Assembly (NCBI GenBank): GCA_021782995.1
Contig: JAJXUI010000009.1
Span: 1 to 64,000 of the forward strand
From: Pseudomonadota bacterium
Lineage (GTDB): Bacteria > Pseudomonadota > Gammaproteobacteria > Burkholderiales > Gallionellaceae
Length of the DNA: 64,000 nucleotides
Direction of reading: 5' to 3'
A model generated the notes under the pieces. That model searched no databases. It was not told where the DNA came from and saw only the letters and a list, made by a program, of their open reading frames with translations. The translations under genes and the position numbers were made by a program. Below, one piece after another: positions 26,011 through 34,606 of this stretch. Position 1 is the first letter of the stretch. The number at the start of each line of letters is the position of its first letter.

Positions 26011-27808
26011 ACTCCTGTTTACTCTGAATTGCGAATTTTAGCAGACCAGCGAAATGTGCTGGGTCTTTCTGCGCCAGAAGGGACAACTCGTTCTGGTAAT
26101 AGGGAAAATCTTTCGGAAAAGCCCAGATCGAACAATTCATTATCTGTTCGGCCTCACTGAACCTGCCAGCTTGCGCCAGCAATAATGACCGATTGTATAT
26201 GGCTGTATTTACAGGATAACTCATGGCAACCCGCTCATTCCAGGCAAGTTTGCCCACCAGGTCCTGAGGATTGATCTCGATATAGCTGTTGAGATATAGC
26301 TCCGTCATCGGGCGCAACAGGGGCATATCAATCATTTCGCGCAAATGTGCGCGAAACTGCCGCTCCTTGTCTGCCGTTATGCCGGAATGAGCGTGTTGCA
26401 GAATGAGACTTTCCAGCTGTCGATATCCATAGATCGATTGCCACAACATGCCCGCCCCGAACAGCAGCAAAAACACCAAGGCGTACCGTCCGGCAACCTT
26501 TAATTTCAGGGTGTATGCGCGGGTATCCAGCGCCCCCAGCAGCAATGCCGCAATGCCGGTGAAATAGGCATACCACAACGGGTACTCGAGCATGCTATGG
26601 ATGCCGATGACCAGCAGTATGCCCATTCCCCACCAGATTTCGGTATCCAGCCTGGCAGTCCATATGGAGCGGAACCAGCCGAGGAACGCGAGCACGATGA
26701 CCAGCACGCCAGCCAACCCCGTTTCCGCTGCAAACTGCAGCAGCAGGTTATGCGCATTGTTGTACAGCCCGCTGATCTGCATGTTTTTCAGCTCAGGCCC
26801 AAGCAGGAAATGCTGCCAGGCAAACTGTTCCCAGCCAGCCCCAAGCAAGGGGAAGCGTGCAAATATCAGCAATGCCTCTTTCCACAGGTAGAGTCGTATG
26901 CTGCCACTGGTTTCGCCGGACATCATGCGTTGCATGGTGGTCACACTGCCCGCCGTACCGTGGAACACCTGAAGTTGCACTACCCAGTGCATCATAAAGA
27001 AGGCAACCACCAGCAACAGCATGTAACGGAACAATCCTGCACTGCCACCCGCCTTTCTTTCCTGGCTCCAGGCGAACAGCGCCAGCGCGGCCATATATAA
27101 CCATGAGCTGCGCGAACCACTGAGCACCATGACAAACAGCAAGGGCGCTGCAAATGCGACAACCTGCCAGGTCTGCATATGCCGTCGCAGGTAAGCCAGC
27201 GAGATCAGCCCCAGCATCAGGTAGTCGGCAAAATGATTGGGTTGCGCAAGGTTGCCATATACGGCGATGCCGGTTTTCGCTGTAATTACCGGATCAAGCA
27301 GGGTATGCCAGCGATAATGCTGAATGACCCCCGACAATGCACTCAACTCGCTTCCGGCAAGCAGGAAGACGGAAAGGACCAATGCGAGCCGTTGCATGCC
27401 GAATATCTGGCGCAACTGCTTTCCCACTACCATCAACAGGAATATCCACAACATATACAGGATGAACAGCGTGGCCTGCTCGAAATAGGAAATTTTCCCT
27501 ACGGCATACTGGACCAGAATGACCACAATGAGGCCGACGGGCAACAGCACGACAGGGGGAATCCGGGGAGCCAGCCAATATTTTCCGAGCAATAGAAAGC
27601 ATGCCGCCAGCACGCCCAGCAGCATTGCCCCCCACTCCTGGTAAAACGTGGTAAGCGGATATTGATGGTAATAATACAGAAACGGCAAAACCCACATCAA
27701 CCCGATAACAAACAGGCCGATGTGGGCTGCAGAAAACCGCTGATGAACGGCTTTTAAGAAAGAGGGTGATCTAAAAAACGTCACAAGCGTAGGCAGAACT
27801 AGCCGCAC
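25985..27808 (-). CDS. PglL/Wzy family O-oligosaccharyltransferase or O-antigen ligase
   Basis: 607 residues with about 12 membrane segments. Near residue 195 is YGNLAQPNHFADYL, matching the GNxxQPNHxA signature of PglL-type protein O-oligosaccharyltransferases; a large periplasmic loop and a soluble C-terminal region of about 170 residues (Wzy_C-type) follow. PglL enzymes transfer lipid-linked glycans to Ser/Thr of pilins and other exported proteins, whereas WaaL relatives ligate O-antigen to lipid A core. The start is a GTG without a clear ribosome site, so the N-terminus is uncertain. The nearby MSHA pilin is an attractive but unproven target. Confidence 0.8.
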   Translation of the reverse strand: MRLVLPTLVTFFRSPSFLKAVHQRFSAAHIGLFVIGLMWVLPFLYYYHQYPLTTFYQEWGAMLLGVLAACFLLLGKYWLAPRIPPVVLLPVGLIVVILVQYAVGKISYFEQATLFILYMLWIFLLMVVGKQLRQIFGMQRLALVLSVFLLAGSELSALSGVIQHYRWHTLLDPVITAKTGIAVYGNLAQPNHFADYLMLGLISLAYLRRHMQTWQVVAFAAPLLFVMVLSGSRSSWLYMAALALFAWSQERKAGGSAGLFRYMLLLVVAFFMMHWVVQLQVFHGTAGSVTTMQRMMSGETSGSIRLYLWKEALLIFARFPLLGAGWEQFAWQHFLLGPELKNMQISGLYNNAHNLLLQFAAETGLAGVLVIVLAFLGWFRSIWTARLDTEIWWGMGILLVIGIHSMLEYPLWYAYFTGIAALLLGALDTRAYTLKLKVAGRYALVFLLLFGAGMLWQSIYGYRQLESLILQHAHSGITADKERQFRAHLREMIDMPLLRPMTELYLNSYIEINPQDLVGKLAWNERVAMSYPVNTAIYNRSLLLAQAGRFSEAEQIMNCSIWAFPKDFPYYQNELSLLAQKDPAHFAGLLKFAIQSKQEYERATVSD

Positions 27809-27897
27809 AAGTTATGAAAATGCGAAATTTACACTAAAGTAAATGAGCAATTCGCTATTTGTGCAGCTCCGTCAAGCCAGGCGCAATCGAATGTTGA

Positions 27898-28107
27898 TTA
27901 GCAGCTACCCTTGATACCAAATTTGCCGAGGATATTCACCAGCGGGCAGAAACGGGTAAATCCGCTCTGGAACAGGTTAAGGCCAACAAATGCGGTGAAA
28001 AACAGGAAGTATTTACTGACAAACAAAGGGCTGGACTCAACCCCCAGGGACAGGGACAGCAACACCATGAAACCTGCCACAATTCTTACAACTCGTTCTG
28101 CGTTCAT
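27898..28107 (-). CDS. DUF2892 two-helix membrane protein (YgaP C-terminal type)
   Basis: 69 residues. MNAERVVRIVAGFMVLLSLSLG and FVSKYFLFFTAFVGLNLFQSGFTRFCPLVNILGKFG match the DUF2892 family, which forms the membrane part of E. coli YgaP, there fused to a rhodanese domain. Here it stands alone, 79 bases after the RND gene, with AGGAG before its ATG. Its Cys in FTRFCP is conserved in the family. A role in sulfur or persulfide handling is inference from YgaP and from the ArsR-type regulator at the head of the operon. Confidence 0.87.
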   Translation of the reverse strand: MNAERVVRIVAGFMVLLSLSLGVESSPLFVSKYFLFFTAFVGLNLFQSGFTRFCPLVNILGKFGIKGSC

Positions 28108-28153
28108 TTAAACATCTCCTTGAATACATTAAATAATTATCACAAACAACCCC

Positions 28154-28184
28154 GCCAAGGGCTGTAATATTATACAGACTTGGC
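28154..28184. promoter_or_regulatory. Nested hairpin between the RND gene and DUF2892
   Basis: Outer arms GCCAAG (28154-28159) and CTTGGC (28079+100, i.e. 28179-28184) enclose inner arms CTGTA (28162-28166) and TACAG (28173-28177). There is no T-run on the minus strand, so it looks like an mRNA-stability or attenuation element, not a full terminator. Confidence 0.5.
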
Positions 28185-28186
28185 GC

Positions 28187-31100
28187 TTATTTGTACTTCT
28201 TGTACAGCGCCGCGTAATACAGCACCGGAATCACCACCAGCGTCAGGATGGTCGACACCAGGATGCCGAAAATCAGCGCGATTGCCAGACCATTGAAAAT
28301 CGGGTCATCCAGGATGAAGAAGGCTCCCGCCATCGCGGCCAATCCTGTCAACAGGATGGGCTTGGCACGTGCACTTGCCGCATCGATCACGGCATGTTGC
28401 AAGTCCACCCCTTCGGACAATTTCAGGTTGACGAAATCGACCAGCAGGATGGAGTTCCTCACGATAATGCCTGCCAGCGCGATCATGCCTATCATCGACG
28501 TTGCGGTGAACTGCGAACCCAGCAGCGCATGCCCCGGCATCACGCCGATCACGGTCAGCGGAATCGGGGCCATGATGATCAGCGGGGTCAGGTAGCTCTT
28601 GAACTGCGCCACCACCAGCAGGTAGATCAATATCAGCCCGACCGCATAGGCAATGCCCATGTCCCTGAAAGTTTCAAAGGTCACCTGCCATTCGCCATCC
28701 CATTTCAGCGAGTATGCCGAATACGGGTTGCTTGGCATGGTGAAATACCAGTTGTGCAGCTTGCCACCTTCTTCCAGCTTCATGCCATCCAGTTTGCTGT
28801 CGATGTCAAACATGCCATACAGCGGGCTATCCAGCTTGCCGGCCATATCCCCCACCACATACACCACCGGCATCAGGTCCTTGTGGTAAATGGGGTAATC
28901 ACGCTGCGCCTGCGAAATCTGCACCAACTCGGACAAGGGCACCAGCACACCATCCCGTGCACGCACTTTCAGTTTCAGTACCTCACCCAGTGAACTGCGG
29001 CTCCTTTCCGGCAAACGCATGCGCAACGGCAGGGCATATTTCGCCGTGCTGTCATGCAGCGAGGTCACATCCTGGCCAGACAGGGCAACATGCACGGTAT
29101 CCACGATATCCTGCGGGGCAACCCCGAGCAGCGCCGCCTTGCTCTGCAGTACATGCAGCACCGTTTTTGGCGCAGCTTCGGTCACCGTGTCATCGATCGC
29201 CACAATATCCTTGGTCGCGACAAACTTTGCTTTCACCTTGCCTGCCACCTTGCGCGCACCCTCATAATCCGGGCCATATATTTCCGCCACGATAGGCGAC
29301 ATCACCGGCGGGCCTGGTGGAACCTCCACCACCTTCACCTTTGCGCCCCACTTCTTGCCGATTTCCTCGATCGGCGCACGCACGCTGCTTGCCACTTCAT
29401 GGCTGGTGCGATGGCGATTGTGCTTGTCCTGAAGATTGACCTGCAGATCCCCCTGTTCAGATGCCGAACGCAAATAATACTGACGTACCAGGCCATTGAA
29501 ATTGATCGGCGAAGCCGAGCCCGCATAGCCCTGGTAATCCGTCACCTCCGGCACCGTGGAAAGATAGGCACCGATTTCATGCAAAACAGCAGATGTCTGC
29601 TCCAATGCCGTTCCGGTAGGCATGTCGACGATGATCTGGAATTCTGATTTGTTATCGAATGGCAGCATCTTGAGCACCACCAGCTTCACGCCGGCCAGGC
29701 CTACCGACAGCAACAGGCCTATACCTATTCCCAGCCACAATTTCTTGCGCGCTGCCTTGCCATGCTCACCATTGAGGAAAGGCGACAGGCGGTCACGGAA
29801 GAAATGCGCCAGTTTCGAATCGCGTTCGTCATGCACTTCACCGTGATGCGCCGGCGAGAAGCGGTAAGCCAGCCAGGGCGTGATGACAAAGGCAATCGCC
29901 AGCGAAATCACCATGCCCATGCTGGCATTGATCGGGATCGGACTCATATATGGCCCCATCAGGCCCGACACGAATGCCATCGGCAACAAGGCAGCAATGA
30001 CGGTCAAGGTGGCCAGAATGGTGGGGCCGCCTACTTCATCCACCGCTTCGGGTATGATCTCGGACAGCGGCTGGTGGCTGGCCAGTGCCCGGCGACGATG
30101 GATGTTTTCCACGACCACGATCGCATCATCCACCAGGATACCAATCGAGAAAATCAACGCAAACAGCGACACGCGGTTCAGCGTGAATCCATACGCCCAG
30201 GAGGCGAACAGGGTGACGAACAATGTCAGTGTCACTGCAATACCGACAATCAGGGCTTCACGCCGCCCCAGCGCAATCCACACCAGCGCAATCACCGCGG
30301 AAGTGGCGAAAATCAGCTTGTGGATCAGCTTCTGTGCCTTGTCGTTGGCAGTTTCGCCATAGTTGCGTGTTGTAGTCACCTGCACATCTGAAGGTATCAC
30401 CGTGCCCTTCAGCTCTTCCATGCGGCTGATCAGGTTGTCCGCCACATCTACTGCATTCTCACCGGGCTTCTTGGTTACGGTCACGGTCACCGCACTGAAC
30501 TCACCCTGGGCCGTAATTCCCTTGTCAGAAGCCGCTTTGCCGGTCCCCATCCAGACATAGCTCGATGGCTGGTCTGCCCCATCCTGTACATCGGCCACAT
30601 CCTGCAGGTAAACCGGTTTTCCATTGAACACTCCCACCACCAGATGACGGGCTTCATCGGCCGTACTGAGGAATTCGCCGGTCTGGATCATCACTTCACG
30701 GTTCGACTGCGTCAGCATGCCGGAATTGTTGGATACATTGACCACCTGCAACGCAGCACGCACATCCTGAATCGACAGCTGATAGGCATTCAACGCTTCC
30801 GGATTCAGCAACACGCGTGCCATGCGCTGGGTACCACCGATGGTATAGACTTCGCGCGTACCCTTGACACGCTTCAGTTCCGCCTCGATGGCATGCGCCA
30901 CCTGGGTCAGCGCCAGTCCGCCGCCCACCTCCTGATTACGCCACAGCGTAAAGGCTGCAATCGGCACATCATCAATACCACGCGCCTTGATCAGCGGCTT
31001 CATCACGCCCAGCGTGGGGGGCAACCAGTCGGCATGCGAGTTGATCACGTCATATAACTTCACCATCGACGGGATATGCTGCTGTCCCACCTTGAACTGT

Positions 31101-31387
31101 ATGGTAAGGATAGCCATGCCAGGCTGGGAGACAGAATATACATGCTCAACGCCGGCGATCTGCGACAACACCTGCTCGGCAGGTGTTGCAACGGTGCGCG
31201 CCACATCCTGGCTGGATGCGCCGGGATAGGCAATCATGACATTGGCCATTGTTACATTGATTTGCGGCTCTTCTTCGCGCGGCGTCACCAGCACGGAAAA
31301 GATGCCCAGCAACAACGCCACCAGTGCAAGGAGTGGCGTCATTTGCGAGCGCAAGAAAGCCTTGGCAATACGTCCGGAGATTCCCAT
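28187..31387 (-). CDS. RND efflux pump inner-membrane subunit (AcrB/CzcA superfamily)
   Basis: About 1066 residues from MGISGRIAKAFLRSQM; the ATG at 31387 has AGGAA upstream and the extra 18 upstream codons are ignored. The RND pattern is clear: helix 1, a large periplasmic loop, helices 2-6 with IFSIGILVDDAIVVVENIHR near residue 415 (proton-relay acidic residues), a second loop, and helices 8-12 ending in LVVIPVLYYA. It exports substrates with its fusion protein through an outer-membrane factor, which is not encoded nearby. Substrate cannot be assigned from sequence; the regulator suggests sulfur stress. Confidence 0.92.
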   Translation of the reverse strand: MGISGRIAKAFLRSQMTPLLALVALLLGIFSVLVTPREEEPQINVTMANVMIAYPGASSQDVARTVATPAEQVLSQIAGVEHVYSVSQPGMAILTIQFKVGQQHIPSMVKLYDVINSHADWLPPTLGVMKPLIKARGIDDVPIAAFTLWRNQEVGGGLALTQVAHAIEAELKRVKGTREVYTIGGTQRMARVLLNPEALNAYQLSIQDVRAALQVVNVSNNSGMLTQSNREVMIQTGEFLSTADEARHLVVGVFNGKPVYLQDVADVQDGADQPSSYVWMGTGKAASDKGITAQGEFSAVTVTVTKKPGENAVDVADNLISRMEELKGTVIPSDVQVTTTRNYGETANDKAQKLIHKLIFATSAVIALVWIALGRREALIVGIAVTLTLFVTLFASWAYGFTLNRVSLFALIFSIGILVDDAIVVVENIHRRRALASHQPLSEIIPEAVDEVGGPTILATLTVIAALLPMAFVSGLMGPYMSPIPINASMGMVISLAIAFVITPWLAYRFSPAHHGEVHDERDSKLAHFFRDRLSPFLNGEHGKAARKKLWLGIGIGLLLSVGLAGVKLVVLKMLPFDNKSEFQIIVDMPTGTALEQTSAVLHEIGAYLSTVPEVTDYQGYAGSASPINFNGLVRQYYLRSASEQGDLQVNLQDKHNRHRTSHEVASSVRAPIEEIGKKWGAKVKVVEVPPGPPVMSPIVAEIYGPDYEGARKVAGKVKAKFVATKDIVAIDDTVTEAAPKTVLHVLQSKAALLGVAPQDIVDTVHVALSGQDVTSLHDSTAKYALPLRMRLPERSRSSLGEVLKLKVRARDGVLVPLSELVQISQAQRDYPIYHKDLMPVVYVVGDMAGKLDSPLYGMFDIDSKLDGMKLEEGGKLHNWYFTMPSNPYSAYSLKWDGEWQVTFETFRDMGIAYAVGLILIYLLVVAQFKSYLTPLIIMAPIPLTVIGVMPGHALLGSQFTATSMIGMIALAGIIVRNSILLVDFVNLKLSEGVDLQHAVIDAASARAKPILLTGLAAMAGAFFILDDPIFNGLAIALIFGILVSTILTLVVIPVLYYAALYKKYK

Positions 31388-31400
31388 GATCGTTATTCCT

Positions 31401-31436
31401 GAACTGTTTGATTTAATTATATTATCTTGATTATCC
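31401..31436 (+). repeat. AT-rich intergenic repeat, copy 3 (inside the efflux operon)
   Basis: GAACTGTT precedes TGATTTAATTATATTA (31409-31424), then CTTGATTATC. The 16-base core is identical to copy 8. It lies between the fusion-protein and RND genes, where neither a promoter nor a terminator is expected. Confidence 0.5.
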
Positions 31437-31500
31437 CGCAACAGCTTATACGACAGGACTTATGTCCCGCCGTTATCGCCAGCAGAAATTGATCCGATGC

Positions 31501-32538
31501 CTAGTGAACGCCAACCGTCATGCCGGCCTTCACAGGATCCAGTGCAATGGTTTCACCTGAATTCAGGCCGCCCAGCACCTCGATCTCATTCTCGCCGGTT
31601 TCCTCGCCGAGTCGGATCTGGCGCAATCTGGGCATCCCTTTGTCATCAACCACATATACCGCGACAACTTCGCTGCGGCGCAATACCGAAGTGGCGGGAA
31701 TCAGCAGTTTTTTGGCTTTACCTACAACAAAATGCGCACGCACAAACATGCCCGGATAGACGCCCTTTTCTCTTGGCGGCAGGTTGATGCGCACCTGGGT
31801 ACTATGCGTGCGGATATCGGCAGAGGGTTGCACCGTAACGGATGCTGCCGATATCCAGCGCTTGAGGGAAGTCAGTTCGACTTTCACTTTGGGACGTGAG
31901 CCGATCTGGCCCAACTCATATTGCGGAACATTCACGATGACACGCATCTGGCTGGGATCAAAGCCGACCATCATCGGCTTGCCAACGGTAACCAGCTCGC
32001 CAATCTCCACCAGACGGGAAGCCACGACCCCGCTGAATGGGGCAATGACAGAGGTATAGGCATGGGCAAGTGCAGACTGGCTTTCACTGGCCTGGCTGGC
32101 TTCGGACTGGGCCTGCGCCATGTCGTAATCTGCCTTGGCCTTGTCCAGTGCAGACTGGCTGATATATTTCTGCTCGAATAACTGGACTGAGCGCTCGTAA
32201 TTGGCCTTGGCCTGGGTCAATGCGGCCTGTGCCTGCATCACCTGAGCCTGGCTGCCTGCCAGCGCCTGCGAGGTTTCACGCTCATCGATACGCAAGATGA
32301 CCTGGCCTTTGCTGACCGTATCCCCTACATCAAAATTGATTTCCTTGATACGACCGGAAATCTGTGCAGAAACGGTAGATTGGCGTACGGCTTCCACCAC
32401 GCCTTCTACACTGTATGTCTGTGCGACTTCACGATATTCCGCCTTGGCAGTCGCCAAAGCATCAGCAGCCCATACAGGATGGGCAAAAATAACAGGGACG
32501 ACAGCCGCCCCTGCAGCCAGCAACATCTTGAATTTCAT
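31501..32538 (-). CDS. Periplasmic membrane fusion protein of the RND pump
   Basis: A 345-residue HlyD/AcrA-type adaptor with a signal peptide (MLLAAGAAVVPVIFAHPVWA). Lipoyl half-motifs are ISGRIKEINFDVGDTVSKGQ near residue 60 and VIAPFSGVVASRLVEIGELV near residue 165, separated by an alpha-hairpin (QAQVMQAQAALTQAKANYER). Beta-barrel and membrane-proximal domains follow. It links the RND pump to an outer-membrane channel. A strong ribosome site (AAAGGGGG) precedes the ATG and the promoter is overlapped by two palindromic operators. Confidence 0.92.
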   Translation of the reverse strand: MKFKMLLAAGAAVVPVIFAHPVWAADALATAKAEYREVAQTYSVEGVVEAVRQSTVSAQISGRIKEINFDVGDTVSKGQVILRIDERETSQALAGSQAQVMQAQAALTQAKANYERSVQLFEQKYISQSALDKAKADYDMAQAQSEASQASESQSALAHAYTSVIAPFSGVVASRLVEIGELVTVGKPMMVGFDPSQMRVIVNVPQYELGQIGSRPKVKVELTSLKRWISAASVTVQPSADIRTHSTQVRINLPPREKGVYPGMFVRAHFVVGKAKKLLIPATSVLRRSEVVAVYVVDDKGMPRLRQIRLGEETGENEIEVLGGLNSGETIALDPVKAGMTVGVH

Positions 32539-32556
32539 AGCGAACCCCCTTTGAAT

Positions 32557-32588
32557 ATTAGCAAAATCTAATATTAGAATACACTAAT
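32557..32588. promoter_or_regulatory. Two abutting 16-bp ArsR-type operators
   Basis: ATTAG-N6-CTAAT occurs twice with no gap (32557-32572 and 32573-32588). The first is extended to AATATTAG-N6-CTAATATT. Together they cover the spacer, -10 box and initial transcribed region of the efflux promoter. ArsR-family dimers bind AT-rich palindromes of this size, so the upstream arsR product is the expected ligand. Confidence 0.75.
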
Positions 32589-32604
32589 ACACCAAGACGT
32601 GCAA
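32576..32604 (-). promoter_or_regulatory. Sigma-70 promoter of the efflux operon
   Basis: On the minus strand TTGCAC (32599-32604), a 17-base spacer and TATTCT (32576-32581). The -10 box lies inside the second ArsR-type palindrome, so repressor binding would exclude RNA polymerase. It drives the fusion protein, RND and DUF2892 genes separately from arsR. Confidence 0.65.
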
Positions 32605-32613
32605 CCGCTCAAC

Positions 32614-32928
32614 TCATGCTGTACAGAACACGTCCCGCATCAATTCAACCAGTTTCAGCGTACGTTCATCGCTGATCCTGTAAAACACCCGGTTGGCATC
32701 TTTACGCGTACAAAGCACACCTTTGTCGCGCAAAATCGCCAGATGCTGTGAAATATTGCTTTGAGATGTCCCAACATCATCCACAATGTCCTGCACGCTG
32801 ACTTCCTGGTCACCCAGTACGCACAGAATTTTCAGACGCAATGGATGAGCAATCGACTTGATCGCCATCGAAGCCTGCAGTATGTCTTCGTCCCTGTCTA
32901 TCAACTTCTTTGTCGCTATCGCTTCCAA
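32614..32928 (-). CDS. ArsR-family repressor with a SqrR/BigR-like cysteine pair
   Basis: 104 residues from a TTG at 32928 with GGAG eight bases upstream; an ATG at 32970 is open but has no ribosome site. The winged helix has recognition helix SQSNISQHLAILRDKG. Cysteines are at 36 (LKILC), 73 and 102 (RDVFC). The 36-102 spacing of 66 equals that of SqrR (41/107) and BigR (42/108), which sense persulfides through a disulfide or tetrasulfide link. Metal-site motifs of ArsR/SmtB (ELCVCDL type) are absent. It should repress the downstream pump from two operators at 32557-32588. E. coli YgaV is the nearest functional analogue. Confidence 0.87.
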   Translation of the reverse strand: MEAIATKKLIDRDEDILQASMAIKSIAHPLRLKILCVLGDQEVSVQDIVDDVGTSQSNISQHLAILRDKGVLCTRKDANRVFYRISDERTLKLVELMRDVFCTA

Positions 32929-33008
32929 TCTACTTCTCCAAAAACTGCATCTTAATGTTTGATGCCACAAAATACGCTAAAATATCAGCGGTCTCTGATA
33001 AAGACCAT

Positions 33009-33049
33009 AATAATTTAGCAACTGATTATATTTTGATACTTTTATATCC
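33009..33049 (+). repeat. AT-rich intergenic repeat, copy 4 (arsR/gpmI gap)
   Basis: GCAAC precedes the exact core TGATTATATT (33023-33032), followed by TTGATACTTTTATA. This copy is 45 bases upstream of gpmI and may double as its promoter. Confidence 0.5.
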
Positions 33050-33076
33050 AAAAAGCCAGCCAGAAAGCTTTAACTA

Positions 33077-34606
33077 ATGAATATCAAGCCTGTACTCCTG
33101 CTCATCCTCGACGGCTTCGGGTATCGCGAAGACCCGGACCACAACGCCATCGCCTTGGCCAACAAGCCGAATTTCGACCGCCTGTGGCAGGAGTACCCGC
33201 ATACCTTGATCCATGCCTCCGAAAAGTCGGTCGGCCTGCCCAGCCACCAGATGGGCAATTCCGAGGTCGGGCATCTGAATATCGGCGCCGGACGCATCGT
33301 ACAGATGGAACTGGGCAAGGTGGATGTGGATATCGAGGAAGGCAGGTTTTTCAGCAACCCCGCCCTGCTGGAGGCCGTTACCAAAGCCAAGGCCAACAAC
33401 AGTGCCTTGCATATCATCGGCCTGCTTTCACCCGGCGGCGTGCACAGCAATGAAGAGCACATCCTGGCGATGGTAGAAATGGCTGCACGCAATGACCTGA
33501 AAAAGGTTTACGTGCATGCACTGCTGGATGGGCGCGACACTCCGCCGAAGAGCGCAGAAGGCTCTCTGAAAAAATTGCAGACCAGGCTTGCAAGCCTGGG
33601 TGTTGGTCAGATTGCCACCATCATCGGCCGCTTCTATGCACTGGACCGGGACCAGCGCTGGGAGCGCGTGCAACAGGCATATGACCTGATCACTCAAGGC
33701 AAGGCGGGCAACAACGCACCGGATGCCATTACCGGTCTTAAAGAAGCCTACGCGCGCGAGGAAACCGATGAATTCGTACATGCCACCCGCATTGGCGACT
33801 ACACCGGCATAAAGGACGGAGATACGGGCGTGTTCATGAACTTCCGCGCCGACCGCGCGCGCGAGCTCACTTGCGCACTGACCAAAAAAGAAGGCTTCCC
33901 CGGCTTCCAGCGTGAATATTTCCCCAAGCTGGCCTACTTCGCCACCTTGAGCAGTTACGGCGACGAGCTGTCCTACCTGCCGGTGGCCTACAAGCCAACC
34001 AAAATCAGCAACTGCTTCGGCGAATACATTTCCAGCCTCGGCCTGAACCAGCTGCGCATTGCCGAAACCGAAAAATATGCCCATGTCACCTACTTCCTGA
34101 ATGGCGGCAGGGAACAGCCCTTCCCCGGGGAAGACCGCATCCTGGTCCCCTCACCCAAAGTCAGCACTTATGACCTGAAACCGGAAATGAGCGCGTTTGA
34201 AGTCACTGACAAGCTGGAAGCAGCCATCGGCAGCGGCAAATACCAGGCCATCATCTGCAACTATGCCAATGGCGACATGGTCGGCCACAGCGGCAACCTT
34301 GAGGCCGCGATCAAGGCCATCGAAACACTCGACACCTGCATCGGCCGCGTCGTCAACACGATGATCGCGCATGGCGGAGAAGTACTGATCACCGCCGACC
34401 ACGGCAATGCCGAACAGATGCTGGACCGCAATACCAACCAGGCACACACCGCGCATACGCTGAACCTGGTGCCGTTCATGTATATCGGGCGCAAGGCCAC
34501 AATGGCATCCACGGGCGCGCTGCAGGATATCACCCCCACCATGCTGACCCTGATGGGACTGCAATTGCCCCCCGAAATGACAGGTAAATCCCTCGTCCAT
34601 CTGTGA
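33077..34606 (+). CDS. gpmI: Phosphoglycerate mutase, cofactor-independent
   Basis: A 509-residue iPGM, normal length. It interconverts 3- and 2-phosphoglycerate with two Mn ions. The phospho-Ser is Ser62 in GNSEVGHLNIGAGR; metal ligands include LLILDGFG near the start and ITADHGNAEQM near residue 438. Family signatures VHALLDGRDTPP and FYALDRDQRW are present. The stop overlaps the GTG start of envC, so the pair is translationally coupled. It serves glycolysis or gluconeogenesis. Confidence 0.96.
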   Translation: MNIKPVLLLILDGFGYREDPDHNAIALANKPNFDRLWQEYPHTLIHASEKSVGLPSHQMGNSEVGHLNIGAGRIVQMELGKVDVDIEEGRFFSNPALLEAVTKAKANNSALHIIGLLSPGGVHSNEEHILAMVEMAARNDLKKVYVHALLDGRDTPPKSAEGSLKKLQTRLASLGVGQIATIIGRFYALDRDQRWERVQQAYDLITQGKAGNNAPDAITGLKEAYAREETDEFVHATRIGDYTGIKDGDTGVFMNFRADRARELTCALTKKEGFPGFQREYFPKLAYFATLSSYGDELSYLPVAYKPTKISNCFGEYISSLGLNQLRIAETEKYAHVTYFLNGGREQPFPGEDRILVPSPKVSTYDLKPEMSAFEVTDKLEAAIGSGKYQAIICNYANGDMVGHSGNLEAAIKAIETLDTCIGRVVNTMIAHGGEVLITADHGNAEQMLDRNTNQAHTAHTLNLVPFMYIGRKATMASTGALQDITPTMLTLMGLQLPPEMTGKSLVHL

